Shown: positions 16,759-25,809, counted from the first letter of the stretch. The stretch: 37,687 nt of DNA from an uncultured bacterium (GCA_905480105.1 CAJQPC010000109.1:1-37687), one strand, 5' to 3'. The notes: generated by a model not told the origin, from the letters alone. Translations and numbers: made by a program.

Positions 16759-17501
16759 GCCGGCTCCTTTACGCTGTCTTGGTCCTTGAGAATCGCCAAG
16801 AAGACCTCTTCCAAATCCTGGGCGTCGCCCTGATTCTGGTCCCGTATCTCCTCGTAGCTACCTTGGGCCACGATGCGCCCCTTGTGGATGATCGCAAGTC
16901 GGTCGCAAACCTCTTGCGCCACGTCCAAGGAGTGGGTGGAAAGAAACACGGTGCGGCCGTGATCTGCCCAGTCCCGAAACACTTGCTTGATCTGACGTGC
17001 TCCCCGTGGGTCCAGGCCCACCATGGGTTCATCGACAATGAGCAGTTCCGGCTGGTGCAGCATTGCGCAGCAAAGGGAGAGGCGTTGTTTCATCCCGTGG
17101 GAGAAGCCCTCCACAAGCTCGTTGGCAAACTCCCCCAATCCGTACTCTTCGAGTAAGACCCCGCCCGAGGTCTGGATGGCCACGTCGTCCATTCCGTAAA
17201 GCCCACCGATAAAGCGCAGCATCTCCCGCGCGGTGAGCTTCTCGTATAGGTAGGGCCGATCCGGGATGTAGCCGATCTTAGACTTGGCCCCGATGGGGTC
17301 AACGACCATGTCGACCCCGCCGATCCAGAGCTTTCCCGAGGTCGGCGGCAGGATGCCGGACAGGATGCGGATCGTGGTGGTCTTCCCAGCGCCATTGGGC
17401 CCCAGGAAGCCGAAGACCTCGCCGCGGCGAACCTCCAGGTCCAATGGGTGTAGCGCCTGAAAGTTGCGGTAGCGCTTCTCGATGGCCTGGGTACGAATCA
17501 T
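16755..17501 (-). CDS. ABC-2-type transporter ATPase without a neighbouring permease
   Basis: The 248-residue ATPase has Walker A GPNGAGKTTT, a Q-loop region IGYIPDRPYLYEKLTAREML, and a degenerate signature FSHGMKQRLSL in place of LSGGQ, as in many ABC-2 exporters. It also has Walker B LLIVDEPMVGLDP and the switch LSTHS. The ATG at 17499-17501 begins MIRTQAIEKRYRNFQALHPL, the usual N-terminus; a longer reading from 17564 would overlap the preceding gene and adds no family sequence. The expected multi-helix permease is not on either side: upstream is the transglutaminase-like gene and downstream a lipoprotein. The partner may be elsewhere, or the ATPase may serve another complex. Substrate unknown. 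Confidence 0.88.
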   Translation of the reverse strand: MIRTQAIEKRYRNFQALHPLDLEVRRGEVFGFLGPNGAGKTTTIRILSGILPPTSGKLWIGGVDMVVDPIGAKSKIGYIPDRPYLYEKLTAREMLRFIGGLYGMDDVAIQTSGGVLLEEYGLGEFANELVEGFSHGMKQRLSLCCAMLHQPELLIVDEPMVGLDPRGARQIKQVFRDWADHGRTVFLSTHSLDVAQEVCDRLAIIHKGRIVAQGSYEEIRDQNQGDAQDLEEVFLAILKDQDSVKEPA

Positions 17502-17547
17502 ATGGAGAGGATAGCCCGTACCGCACGGGGACGGGCCCTGCGCGGAG

Positions 17548-19038
17548 CTATCGCGACTCCACAAGCTTAAAGCCCAAGCGCCCCATCACCCCCAAGATCT
17601 CCACCTGCTTGTCCAGATCCCCTTCCACCAGCTTGACATGGCTGGCGTCGGCGGGAAACTGACCAAAAGTGGGGTCAACAGGCACCCATTTTTCGGTCTC
17701 ACCCAAGTAAACCTCGGGCCAAGCGTGGTAGTAAAATCCTCCGTTTTCCCCCATTGCATCTGAGTAAACCACCCCGGCTGCAATACGTGCTGGGATGCCC
17801 GCCGCCCGCGCCAACGCAACATAGAGAGCGGTGTGCTCGTTGCAGTCCCCTTGGCCCAAGCGCAGCACCTCCAGGGCATTTGGGACCGAGAGCGTAGGCG
17901 CCTTGATCAGGTAGCCATGCACCCAGTCCACCAGGGCCTCGGCGGCGTCCCGCCTGTTTCGCTGCCCCTCCAGAACCTCGGCGCTCTTTTCCTGAAGTTC
18001 CCGGTGCTCGATCGGCAAAAAGATCGTGGGTTGCAGGAACTCGGCCAAGGCCGTGTTGGCCTCGGCGATGGGGAGCTCCCGGCTGAGCTCTTCAACCAAG
18101 GGAACCTCGATACGAACACGGTCCCCTGTGACCCGCTGCACACCGCCATCAAAGACCCGATCCGAATCTACGCCCAGGATCTGCAACTCCAACACTCGAA
18201 CCAAACGGGGTTGTGCCAGGTAGCCATCCAGCTGGACCGCGGAGAGAGCAATGATGTTCACCGGCTCGGCGCCTTGAGGCATTCGCTGGGCTTCATCGGC
18301 GGTCTGGCGCACCAGAGCCAAGCCCATCGCACCCTCTTCCCGAACCACACCACCAGCCGGGGTGAGCAGGACGCGGCTGCTCATCTCGCCAATCTCCCGT
18401 TCCATCCAATAGGCTTCCTCTCCGTCAGGCAGCAGCTCGACCCCAGAGACCCTCAAGTTCATTTCCTGCTGAGAGAGGGTGATGGGGTCGAAATAGGGCA
18501 GGGTGAAGCGGCGGCCCACAGCGATCTCTTCTTGATGTTGAGAGAGCCAGGCCCCCAGGGATAGCGACATTTGAGGGGGCGCGTCGATCGGCAATCTAAG
18601 CTCTTGAATCTCACCTGCCTGGGCGATCTGCATGCGGATCTCGGTGGCCAACACTTCGCCTTGGCCCGAGATGGAGACCTCGCCGGAGTCCATAAAGAAC
18701 TCGAATCTCTTCAGGTTGCCGGTCTCGTCCATCACCGCTTGACTGACGGTCACCACACGCTTGAGTTGACCGAAAGCGGCGATCTCAAACGCCGATCGGC
18801 TGCGGAGGAGCAGGCCCCCGTCCACGGTGGGAGTCTCGCTGGAGACGGCGTAGCCTACCTTCTGCTCCTCGAAGTAGATGCCCATCCAGGCCTCCGAGGA
18901 GGGGCCCGTTGCCAATGCTTCGAGCTCGATGGGAATGAGCTGCTGAGCCCGAGACTGGGCTACAAATGCGCCGGCCAGGACCATAAAACCCACCAACGCT
19001 AGGGCTTCGATCCAGAACTGAGGATGCCGTCTCTTCAA
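17548..19038 (-). CDS. Exported transglutaminase-like protein
   Basis: The 496-residue protein has an N-terminal hydrophobic anchor or signal (about 10-27), a long beta-rich middle and a C-terminal transglutaminase-like core. The papain-like triad is visible. C399 lies in QGDCNEHTALYVALARAAGI, H438 in FYYHAWPEV and D455 in WVPVDPTFGQ. Bacterial members are usually proteases or amidotransferases acting outside the cytoplasm; the real substrate is unknown. It is the first gene of the six-gene run, 46 bases before the ABC ATPase. It is divergent from the PP2C-cNBD pair, with only about 50 bases between starts. That gap must carry both promoters and could allow shared control. Confidence 0.87.
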   Translation of the reverse strand: MKRRHPQFWIEALALVGFMVLAGAFVAQSRAQQLIPIELEALATGPSSEAWMGIYFEEQKVGYAVSSETPTVDGGLLLRSRSAFEIAAFGQLKRVVTVSQAVMDETGNLKRFEFFMDSGEVSISGQGEVLATEIRMQIAQAGEIQELRLPIDAPPQMSLSLGAWLSQHQEEIAVGRRFTLPYFDPITLSQQEMNLRVSGVELLPDGEEAYWMEREIGEMSSRVLLTPAGGVVREEGAMGLALVRQTADEAQRMPQGAEPVNIIALSAVQLDGYLAQPRLVRVLELQILGVDSDRVFDGGVQRVTGDRVRIEVPLVEELSRELPIAEANTALAEFLQPTIFLPIEHRELQEKSAEVLEGQRNRRDAAEALVDWVHGYLIKAPTLSVPNALEVLRLGQGDCNEHTALYVALARAAGIPARIAAGVVYSDAMGENGGFYYHAWPEVYLGETEKWVPVDPTFGQFPADASHVKLVEGDLDKQVEILGVMGRLGFKLVESR

Positions 19039-19088
19039 ACTGACTCCGATAGACTTCGACTAACATAGACACTCAAATCAGAGAATGT

Positions 19089-20267
19089 GTGCCGCTTGAG
19101 ATCTACAGCGTTGCCTTGGCCAGTCAGCACGGACACAGTCCCTGCCTCTCCACACTCGAAGACACCGTCCTGGGCTTTTTAGGAATCTCCCAAGCCACGG
19201 CGCTGCCGTCCCCCTTACAGACCGACCTGGAGGCCGCCGCCTCTATGATGGTTCTACAGACCGCGCGGAGCCACATTTCAAAGGCCATCTCCGACCTGCG
19301 CGGTCGCGGACAAGACCAGGCCACCCAGGAGGTTCTGCGTACCGCAGTCAACTTGGCCAAAGTTGAGCTCTCGGCTTTCTCGATTCGCAAGCGTCAGAAG
19401 ATGGAGTGCACCTTGGACCTGGCCTTGGTTCTGGACGGCATGCTCTACGTCTGCCACCTGGGCGACGGCGCTACATTCCTGCTGCGCAAGGGCCTGGCAC
19501 ACAAGCTTACCCAGGATCACATCAGCCAGGCTCCCGACCACGGCAGCAAGCGCCCCGGCCGCAAACAAGCCCTGGGTATCGAAGGGAGTGAAGCGGAGAT
19601 TCTTGCAGTCACGCTGGGACGCTCCGATCGCATCCTGCTGACCAGTCCCTGGCTCACGAGCAACATTGACGATGTGAACCTGCTACAGGCCACCACGGAC
19701 CCGTCGCCAGACGGCATGACCGCTCGCCTGATCAGCATCGCCAGAGACCGTTCCCCCCATTCCGACATGGCCGCAGGCGTGATTCTGCCCAAAGGAATCC
19801 AGACCAGCACCCGCCGCCCTGGCACAGGACGCCTGGAAACCTTGGCGCGGACCCCGCTGTTTGCCTACTGCACAGAACGGGAGCTCATCAGTCTGGCTGG
19901 AATCACCCGCCCCGCGCAATTCAACCAGGGGCAGACCCTGTTCACCCAAGGCGAGCACGGCCAGGCCATGTACATCTTGGTGGCAGGCAAGCTAAAAGTA
20001 GAGCGCGATGGACAGGCCATCGCCAACCTAGAACCAGGCGTAAACTTTGGAGAAATGGCCCTATTGGACCAACCCGAACGGAGCGCGACCATCACGGCGA
20101 CGGAACCCGCAGAAGCCCTCATCATCACACGCCAGGCCTTCTTCTCCCTGCTCAAGCGGGACCCCACCCTGGCGGTCAAAGTACTCTGGAATATGCTCAT
20201 GCGACTGTCCTCAAACCTGCGCTCCACATCGGAGAAGCTAGCAGCCCTGGAGCGTGCGCTCAAATGA
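19089..20267 (+). CDS. Degenerate PP2C-like domain fused to a cyclic-nucleotide-binding domain
   Basis: This 392-residue protein has an N-terminal PP2C-like fold (about 1-235) and a C-terminal cNBD (about 250-392). The middle PP2C motif survives as HLGDGATFLL (123-132), followed by TQDH (141-144). The metal-binding blocks are lost: there is no DGMGG motif, the SDG position reads TSPWL, and the final RDN position reads PHSDMAAG. It is therefore probably catalytically dead. The cNBD keeps the phosphate-binding cassette FGEMALLDQPERSATI with E322 and R331, as needed for cAMP or cGMP binding. The start is a GTG at 19089 with no clear Shine-Dalgarno sequence. The stop overlaps the next gene, an intact paralogue of the same layout. 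A regulatory partner role is an inference. Confidence 0.78.
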   Translation: MPLEIYSVALASQHGHSPCLSTLEDTVLGFLGISQATALPSPLQTDLEAAASMMVLQTARSHISKAISDLRGRGQDQATQEVLRTAVNLAKVELSAFSIRKRQKMECTLDLALVLDGMLYVCHLGDGATFLLRKGLAHKLTQDHISQAPDHGSKRPGRKQALGIEGSEAEILAVTLGRSDRILLTSPWLTSNIDDVNLLQATTDPSPDGMTARLISIARDRSPHSDMAAGVILPKGIQTSTRRPGTGRLETLARTPLFAYCTERELISLAGITRPAQFNQGQTLFTQGEHGQAMYILVAGKLKVERDGQAIANLEPGVNFGEMALLDQPERSATITATEPAEALIITRQAFFSLLKRDPTLAVKVLWNMLMRLSSNLRSTSEKLAALERALK

Positions 20268-21541
20268 CCTCGACCCTGCACATCGACGCTTGGGTGACTA
20301 CCGACACCGGCCGGGTACGCAAACACAACGAAGACAGCGCACTCTTGGACCCCAAGCTTGGCCTTTACGTCGTCTGCGACGGTATGGGTGGCTTTAAGCG
20401 CGGTGATGTAGCCAGCTCTCTCGCCTGCTCGGTGGTCCTTGAGTCCATCACCGCCGGAAAGCGAACGTTGAGATTGCATGCCGAGCAGCCAAGCTCCGCG
20501 ACTATTGCCGCCGTTCAAGCGCTGCTTCAGAACGCCGTTCAGCGCGCCTGCAACGAGATCTACGAGGCGGGTACCAGCATCGTCGGAAACGGTGCCCGCA
20601 TGGGCACCACCCTAGACGCTGTGCTCGTGATCCGGAACCAGGCCTTTACCGCCCACGTCGGCGACGGCCGCATCTACCTGCTGCGCAGCGGTGAGTGTCA
20701 CCAGGTGACAGAAGACCACAGCCTAGTCCAAGAGCAGCTGCGCGAGGGCTTGATCACCCCAGACCAGGCCCGAAAGGCCAAAAATAAGAACGTGATCACC
20801 CGTGCCCTGGGTGTCTTCCCCAGCGTGCTCGTAGACCTGCTCTACATGCAGCTGGCCCCAGGCGATGCCCTGCTGCTCTGCTCCGATGGATTGCATGGCT
20901 ACGTGGGCTCGTCGGAGATGATTGAGCCTGTGTCAGCGGGCAAGGCAGGCGGAACCGAAGCGTTAGTCGCCCGGGCCAACAAGCGCGGAGGTCGGGACAA
21001 CATCACGGCCCTGGTGGTGCGCATAGAAGCCGAGAGCCCACACGCCAAACCGAACCAGGCTGCCGCCACCCAACACATCGAAGCCCTGCGACGCTGCGAT
21101 TTGTTCTCCTTCTGCACCTACCGCGAGCTGGTGCAGATCACGGGCCTCTGCGAGACCCGCAATGTGCCCGCCAACACCACACTCTTCGTCGAAGACGAGC
21201 TGGGCGGCGAGTGCTTCATTATCCAGACCGGCGCCGTCGAGATTCTCCGAGGCGGGGTGACCTTGGCCAACCTGGGCCCCGCAGCCTACTTCGGCGAGAT
21301 GTCCTTCATCGACTCTCCGCGCCGAAGCGCAACCGCACGGACCACAAAGGCCAGCCAGTTCCTGGTGCTCTCCCGCAACGAGTTCCTGCGCTTGGTTCGT
21401 CAGGACTCGGCTCTGGCCACCAAGCTGATGTGGCGGCTGCTGCATCATCTGGCCCAAATGGTGAGGGCCGCCAATGCCCGTGTTCTGGCAGGCGCGACCA
21501 CCCACGAGATCGATTCCAGAGACTTGGAGTTCGACCCATAG
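20264..21541 (+). CDS. PP2C-type Ser/Thr phosphatase fused to a cyclic-nucleotide-binding domain
   Basis: This 425-residue protein has a complete PP2C domain (about 1-257) with all metal-binding blocks: VRKHNED (E23, D24), VCDGMGG (D39), MGTTLDA, HVGDGRIYLL (D134), LLCSDGLHGYV (D208) and GGRDNITALVV (D245). It should be an active Mn2+/Mg2+-dependent phosphoserine/threonine phosphatase. A cNBD follows (about 275-400) with YFGEMSFIDSPRRSAT; E345 and R354 match the ligand-binding pair of CRP/PKA-type domains. A cyclic nucleotide may therefore control dephosphorylation. The ATG lies inside the stop of the upstream degenerate paralogue (ATGA), so the two are made together. The TonB-dependent receptor gene begins 46 bases downstream. 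Confidence 0.9.
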   Translation: MTSTLHIDAWVTTDTGRVRKHNEDSALLDPKLGLYVVCDGMGGFKRGDVASSLACSVVLESITAGKRTLRLHAEQPSSATIAAVQALLQNAVQRACNEIYEAGTSIVGNGARMGTTLDAVLVIRNQAFTAHVGDGRIYLLRSGECHQVTEDHSLVQEQLREGLITPDQARKAKNKNVITRALGVFPSVLVDLLYMQLAPGDALLLCSDGLHGYVGSSEMIEPVSAGKAGGTEALVARANKRGGRDNITALVVRIEAESPHAKPNQAAATQHIEALRRCDLFSFCTYRELVQITGLCETRNVPANTTLFVEDELGGECFIIQTGAVEILRGGVTLANLGPAAYFGEMSFIDSPRRSATARTTKASQFLVLSRNEFLRLVRQDSALATKLMWRLLHHLAQMVRAANARVLAGATTHEIDSRDLEFDP

Positions 21542-21587
21542 GTCTGCTTCCTGTCAAGGACCCTGCTCTCGGTGGTAGAGTGCACTT

Positions 21588-24074
21588 GTGAATCCCATTT
21601 TCGTCTGGTTTCTTGGCACAGGCTTGCTCGCACTGGACGGTTGGGGCGCATCCGAGCCTGAGCCTGTTCCGGAGCCTGAATCTCCCTCCGGATTCTCGGG
21701 TGAGAGCCTCCCCGCTGCCCCCCCTGCGGGCCCAGACCAACAGGGCTTTGTCATGCCCGTTCTGCTCTCGAGCCCTCAGCTCCCCTGGCCAGCGGGAGCG
21801 CCCTATGAGCCTGCCTCCGTCTCCCTGGTCCTGCTGTTAGGGACCGAGGGTCAGGTCTTAAACGCCACCGCAAGCGCTGGGCAGGAGCCTTTCCTGACCT
21901 TGGCCATGCTGGCTGCCCCAGATCTTCAGTTTTCTCCTACATATATGCAGGGTGAAGCGATCGAGGTGGAGCTGCCTTTTGAGTGGCTCTTCAACCCTCC
22001 CCCCGTCAACCTGAGCGCTCAGCTGGTGATCGTCGGCGAGGGAGACAATAGCCCAGCCGGGGTCAGCCTGACCTTGGACGGCCAGCCCTTTGGCGAGACC
22101 GATGGCAGCGGTGCCTTTGACGCGCGCCTGGTGCCTCCTGGCCAACACCAGCTGAACATTCAGGACCCCACCCTGAGCATGGCCCCCTTGGACTTCGTGC
22201 TCGAGCCAAACCAAGTCGTGGAGCTCACCCTAGTCGCGCTGCCCCAGGGCCAGGACAACAGGGTGGTGGGCGTGTACACCCGCAAGCGCTCCGAAGTGGT
22301 CACCCGCAGCATGAACGCTGAAGAGCTTCGTACGACCCCCGGAACCCTGGGGGACCCCGTTCGCGCAGTCCAAAACTTGCCCGGTGTCGTGCGCACCCCC
22401 TTCGACTCCGGCTGGCTGCTGGTGCGCGGCGGCTCCCCCCGAGACACCGGCATATTCATCGATGGCCAGCGCGTGCCCCTGGTGTACCACCTGGGCGGCT
22501 TTACCTCGGTGCTCCACCCATCGATGATCGACACCGTGGACTTTATGCCCGGTGGCTTTGGTCCGCGCTACGGACGTGCCATAGCCGGTGCCGTGGATCT
22601 GAGTTCTCAGGCGGCCACCCAGGAATACCGGGTCGAGGCGGGAGCCGACTTGGTGCATGCCGGTGCCTTTTTACAGGCGCCCCTGACCGACGACGTATCC
22701 ATGGCTGCCAGTCTGCGCCGCTCCTACTTAGACCGCGTCGTCTCTGCCGTGACCACTCCCGAACAAGCCGCAATCGTGCCCCGCTTCTACGACTGGCAAG
22801 TGCGTGTAGACAGTCAGGACGCTGGCGTGTTCTACCTGGGCTACAAGGACAGCATCTACGCCCCTACCGGTCTGAGCGGCGACACGGTCGAGGTGAGCCT
22901 TGTGACCCACAGAGTCCTGGGCCGCTTCGAGAGAGACACCCACTTGGGCCGCCTGAGCCTCAGGCCAGTCTTTGCAGACGATAGCTACTACCTGAACTAC
23001 AGCGAGGACAGGGACGAGCGCCGCACCCGAACGGGCAGCCTGCGCGTCCAGCTGGACTCCGGCGAAGAAGAGAACTGGGGCATCCAGTCTGGCTTGGACA
23101 CCGAGCTGAGTACCTACCGCATCAACGTGGCCACAAACTGCGGATCGAGCGATTGCCCCGGCATCGTCAAGCAGGCCATGCTGGGCTCGGCAGATCCCTA
23201 TCTGCGCGTTCGCTTCGGAAACTCAGACGGCAGCCACCTGCTCTTGGGGGGCCGTGTCGACACCCTGATGGTGGGTTCCCAACAGCTGCGTTGGGCCCCC
23301 TCCCCTCGCGCCGCTGCAGTGGTGCGGGCTAACGAGCGCTGGACCTTGGTCGCCGATGCCGGGATCTACCACCAGTATCCACCCTTCGAGTGGGTGGTTG
23401 GGCTGCCCACTGGCCGGTATTTGGACCTGGAGAAGAGTCAAGGGTTCGGAGGAGGCGCTCACTGGAAAGCCGCCCAGCTCTCTTTCGACCTGGACGCCTA
23501 CTGGCGGGGAATGGACCAGCTGACCATCTTTGAAGAAGACGGCTCCACCGGCCAAGGGCAGGGCCGAGCCTATGGTTTCGAGACCCTCTCCCGTTTTCGC
23601 TACGGCGGTTTCTCCGGCTGGGTCGCCTACACCTACAGCCGCTCACTGCGCCGGGACGAGGCCGGCGACGGCTGGCGCGCACACACCTACGACCAGCCCC
23701 ACTACCTTGTGCTCGTCGGGGCGTATCAACTGCCCAAGAACTGGAGCCTAAGCGCCCGCTTTCGAGCGGGTTCCGGCTACCCCAGAGCAGCTGACGCAGA
23801 AAACGCCACAGACATCCTGACTCAGAACGAGGTCCCCTTGGATATGACCTTGACCCGGCTGCCCAGCTACCACAGCTTGGACATCAAAGTGTCCAGGCTC
23901 AAGGACCTGCGCTCCTGGGAGTTGGAGTACTACTTAGACATCCAGAACGTCTACAATCGTCGCATCCCGGAGCCCGTCATCACCGGCATTGATGATCGGG
24001 ACACCGCCTATGGGTTCGGCCTGACCACCCTGCCGATCTTTGGGGTCAAGGGCGCCTACAGGCGAGAGCGATAG
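21588..24074 (+). CDS. TonB-dependent outer membrane receptor with N-terminal TonB-C-like domain
   Basis: This 828-residue protein has a short hydrophobic N-terminus (FVWFLGTGLLAL) and a Pro/Glu linker. A domain at about 52-136 resembles the TonB C-terminal fold (PQLPWPAGAPYE, then GTEGQVLNATASAG and LQFSPTYMQGEAIEVELPFE). A carboxypeptidase-regulatory-like Ig domain (about 145-215, with GSGAFDARLVPPGQHQLNI) follows. The plug (about 240-345) contains VQNLPGVVRTPF, RGGSPRDTGIFIDG and GGFGPRYGRAIAG, and the rest is an outer membrane beta-barrel. The substrate is unknown; iron complexes, B12 or glycans are usual for the class. The start is a GTG at 21588. It lies 61 bases before a propeller/thioredoxin lipoprotein gene, which may be a surface partner. 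Confidence 0.88.
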   Translation: MNPIFVWFLGTGLLALDGWGASEPEPVPEPESPSGFSGESLPAAPPAGPDQQGFVMPVLLSSPQLPWPAGAPYEPASVSLVLLLGTEGQVLNATASAGQEPFLTLAMLAAPDLQFSPTYMQGEAIEVELPFEWLFNPPPVNLSAQLVIVGEGDNSPAGVSLTLDGQPFGETDGSGAFDARLVPPGQHQLNIQDPTLSMAPLDFVLEPNQVVELTLVALPQGQDNRVVGVYTRKRSEVVTRSMNAEELRTTPGTLGDPVRAVQNLPGVVRTPFDSGWLLVRGGSPRDTGIFIDGQRVPLVYHLGGFTSVLHPSMIDTVDFMPGGFGPRYGRAIAGAVDLSSQAATQEYRVEAGADLVHAGAFLQAPLTDDVSMAASLRRSYLDRVVSAVTTPEQAAIVPRFYDWQVRVDSQDAGVFYLGYKDSIYAPTGLSGDTVEVSLVTHRVLGRFERDTHLGRLSLRPVFADDSYYLNYSEDRDERRTRTGSLRVQLDSGEEENWGIQSGLDTELSTYRINVATNCGSSDCPGIVKQAMLGSADPYLRVRFGNSDGSHLLLGGRVDTLMVGSQQLRWAPSPRAAAVVRANERWTLVADAGIYHQYPPFEWVVGLPTGRYLDLEKSQGFGGGAHWKAAQLSFDLDAYWRGMDQLTIFEEDGSTGQGQGRAYGFETLSRFRYGGFSGWVAYTYSRSLRRDEAGDGWRAHTYDQPHYLVLVGAYQLPKNWSLSARFRAGSGYPRAADAENATDILTQNEVPLDMTLTRLPSYHSLDIKVSRLKDLRSWELEYYLDIQNVYNRRIPEPVITGIDDRDTAYGFGLTTLPIFGVKGAYRRER

Positions 24075-24135
24075 CCACTGCTGGCCTTGAAACTTTCGTG
24101 CGTCTACGGCATTCAAAATCATCCCCGGATCCCCA

Positions 24136-25809
24136 ATGCTCCTGCTTCTACTCGCCCTGGATTGCACCGGCCCCTCCATTCAGGACAAGTCCTGGCCCCA
24201 GGACAACACGGACGACACGAACGACACCGCAGAACCCAGCGGACCCGGCGACTGGGTAGACCCCCTGAGAATTCGCATGGACCTGGGCGTAGACGACCCA
24301 GGCATGGAGCTCACCGATGCGGTGATGGCGGGGGACTACCTGGTGCTCGCGGGCCAGCAACAGCAGGGAAAAGGCGGGGTCTGGCTCTTCGACTACGCCA
24401 GCAATCCCTTGGACCCCCAATACATTGGCACCACGCTTCTCCGGAATGTGCAGCAGGTCTGCTGGGACGGTGAAAAGATCTGGGGCACTGACCGCAGCGC
24501 GCTTCTGTACCGCTTCACCATCGGCCCAGATGGAGTCAGCGAAGACCGGCACTGGGAGCTGGGCCCCAACGACGGAGGGGTGAGCTGCGATGCCACCCAT
24601 GTGGCCGCTGCCCGAGGCAGCATGGGCGCCTATCTGTGGGAGAAGAGCGGAGATACCATCGACGAAGTAGGCTTTTTCGATGAGAAGGTCACCGAGGTCC
24701 TGCTATCTGGGGAGTTTCTGTTCCTGCTGGCTCCCGATGCGCTGATCAAGGTGCGAACCGACACCCTCGAGGAGGTCGGTCGCTTGGGCCTTGTGGGCTA
24801 CTGCCGCGACTTGGAGGCCGACTTCATCGGCCTGGTGATGGCCTGCGGGAGCGACGGTGTGATGCTGGTCGACCCCGAGGAGATGTCTCTGACCGGCAGC
24901 TGGCGCGGCAACATCAGCGCGCGCGCGGTCTCCATCGGCGCCCAAGGCATCGTGGTCGCAGGCTGGACCGATGTGGTGCTCTTGGACCGACAGGGCACTT
25001 TCATCGGAAGCGAGCCCACCCACAGCGCTGCAATGGACAGCACCCAGGACTTGGGGGGCAACATCTATGTCGCTGACTGGCGCACCCCCTTCATGCTTCA
25101 GGTCGACAGCATGGCGCCCAGTCCTGAGCTGGTCTTGGTGCCCGACTTGGCCCGGGACGGCGCCACCATTGAGATTCGCAACGAAGGCACCGCCCCCCTA
25201 TGGATCAACTCCGTCAGTGAGGGAGAGCTGGAATCCCAGCGCGTTGCGCCTGGCGGCTACACCTTCTGGCGTCTGCCCGATGTACTCGAAGGCACCCCCA
25301 CCATCCAGACCGATGACCCCGACGAGGCCAGCGTGACCTTGGATCTTGGTTCCCGCGGGGGACTTTCCGTGGGCGACGCCGCCCCGCAGATCCAAGAGTT
25401 CGACACCCTCCAGCAAGAATGGACGCTCTCCGACCAAGCAGGCAAGGTGGTCTGGGTGGGCCTGTTCGAAGACGGCTGTCCAGTCTGCTCCAGCGAGGTC
25501 GGCGCCACGGAGCTGGCGTTGAAGGATGCCTTTGGGGAACGAGATGACCTGGTTCGCGTCTGGGTCTACACCGAGGGCGCTTCTGCCGAGCGGCCCGAAG
25601 AGTGGCGGGAGGAGGCGGAGATCACCGGCGCAGTCTTGGTCGACTCCAACCAGAGCGTTCGCTCTGATTATTTTATCGAGAACGGCGAGGACGCCTTCGC
25701 CCGGAATCCTCGGCACTTCGTGATCGACCAGGAAGGGAACATTGCCTTCATCGCGACCAACCTTGAGCTCCAAGGGGAGCTTGCGGTGATGGAGAGCCTG
25801 CTGGAGTAG
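24136..25809 (+). CDS. Lipoprotein: propeller-like repeats plus thioredoxin-like domain
   Basis: This 557-residue protein begins MLLLLLALDCTGPS. Cys10 is the likely lipid site, although Asp at position -1 makes an atypical lipobox. An acidic DDTNDTAEPSGPGD linker follows, then repeats of beta-propeller type (about 55-330, for example VWLFDYASNPLDPQYIGTT). After an Ig-like stretch, a C-terminal thioredoxin/AhpC-TSA-like domain (about 410-557) has the redox motif DGCPVCSSEVG, with C448 and C451 placed like the CxxC of TlpA/ResA-type proteins, and a late HFVIDQEGNIAFI strand. Extracytoplasmic disulfide exchange or peroxide handling is plausible. The substrate is unknown. It probably shares a transcript with the TonB-dependent receptor. 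Confidence 0.77.
   Translation: MLLLLLALDCTGPSIQDKSWPQDNTDDTNDTAEPSGPGDWVDPLRIRMDLGVDDPGMELTDAVMAGDYLVLAGQQQQGKGGVWLFDYASNPLDPQYIGTTLLRNVQQVCWDGEKIWGTDRSALLYRFTIGPDGVSEDRHWELGPNDGGVSCDATHVAAARGSMGAYLWEKSGDTIDEVGFFDEKVTEVLLSGEFLFLLAPDALIKVRTDTLEEVGRLGLVGYCRDLEADFIGLVMACGSDGVMLVDPEEMSLTGSWRGNISARAVSIGAQGIVVAGWTDVVLLDRQGTFIGSEPTHSAAMDSTQDLGGNIYVADWRTPFMLQVDSMAPSPELVLVPDLARDGATIEIRNEGTAPLWINSVSEGELESQRVAPGGYTFWRLPDVLEGTPTIQTDDPDEASVTLDLGSRGGLSVGDAAPQIQEFDTLQQEWTLSDQAGKVVWVGLFEDGCPVCSSEVGATELALKDAFGERDDLVRVWVYTEGASAERPEEWREEAEITGAVLVDSNQSVRSDYFIENGEDAFARNPRHFVIDQEGNIAFIATNLELQGELAVMESLLE

Noticed and set aside
17502-17564. Longer N-terminus for the ABC ATPase
   Set aside because: It would overlap the end of the transglutaminase-like gene and adds residues with no similarity to ABC ATPases.
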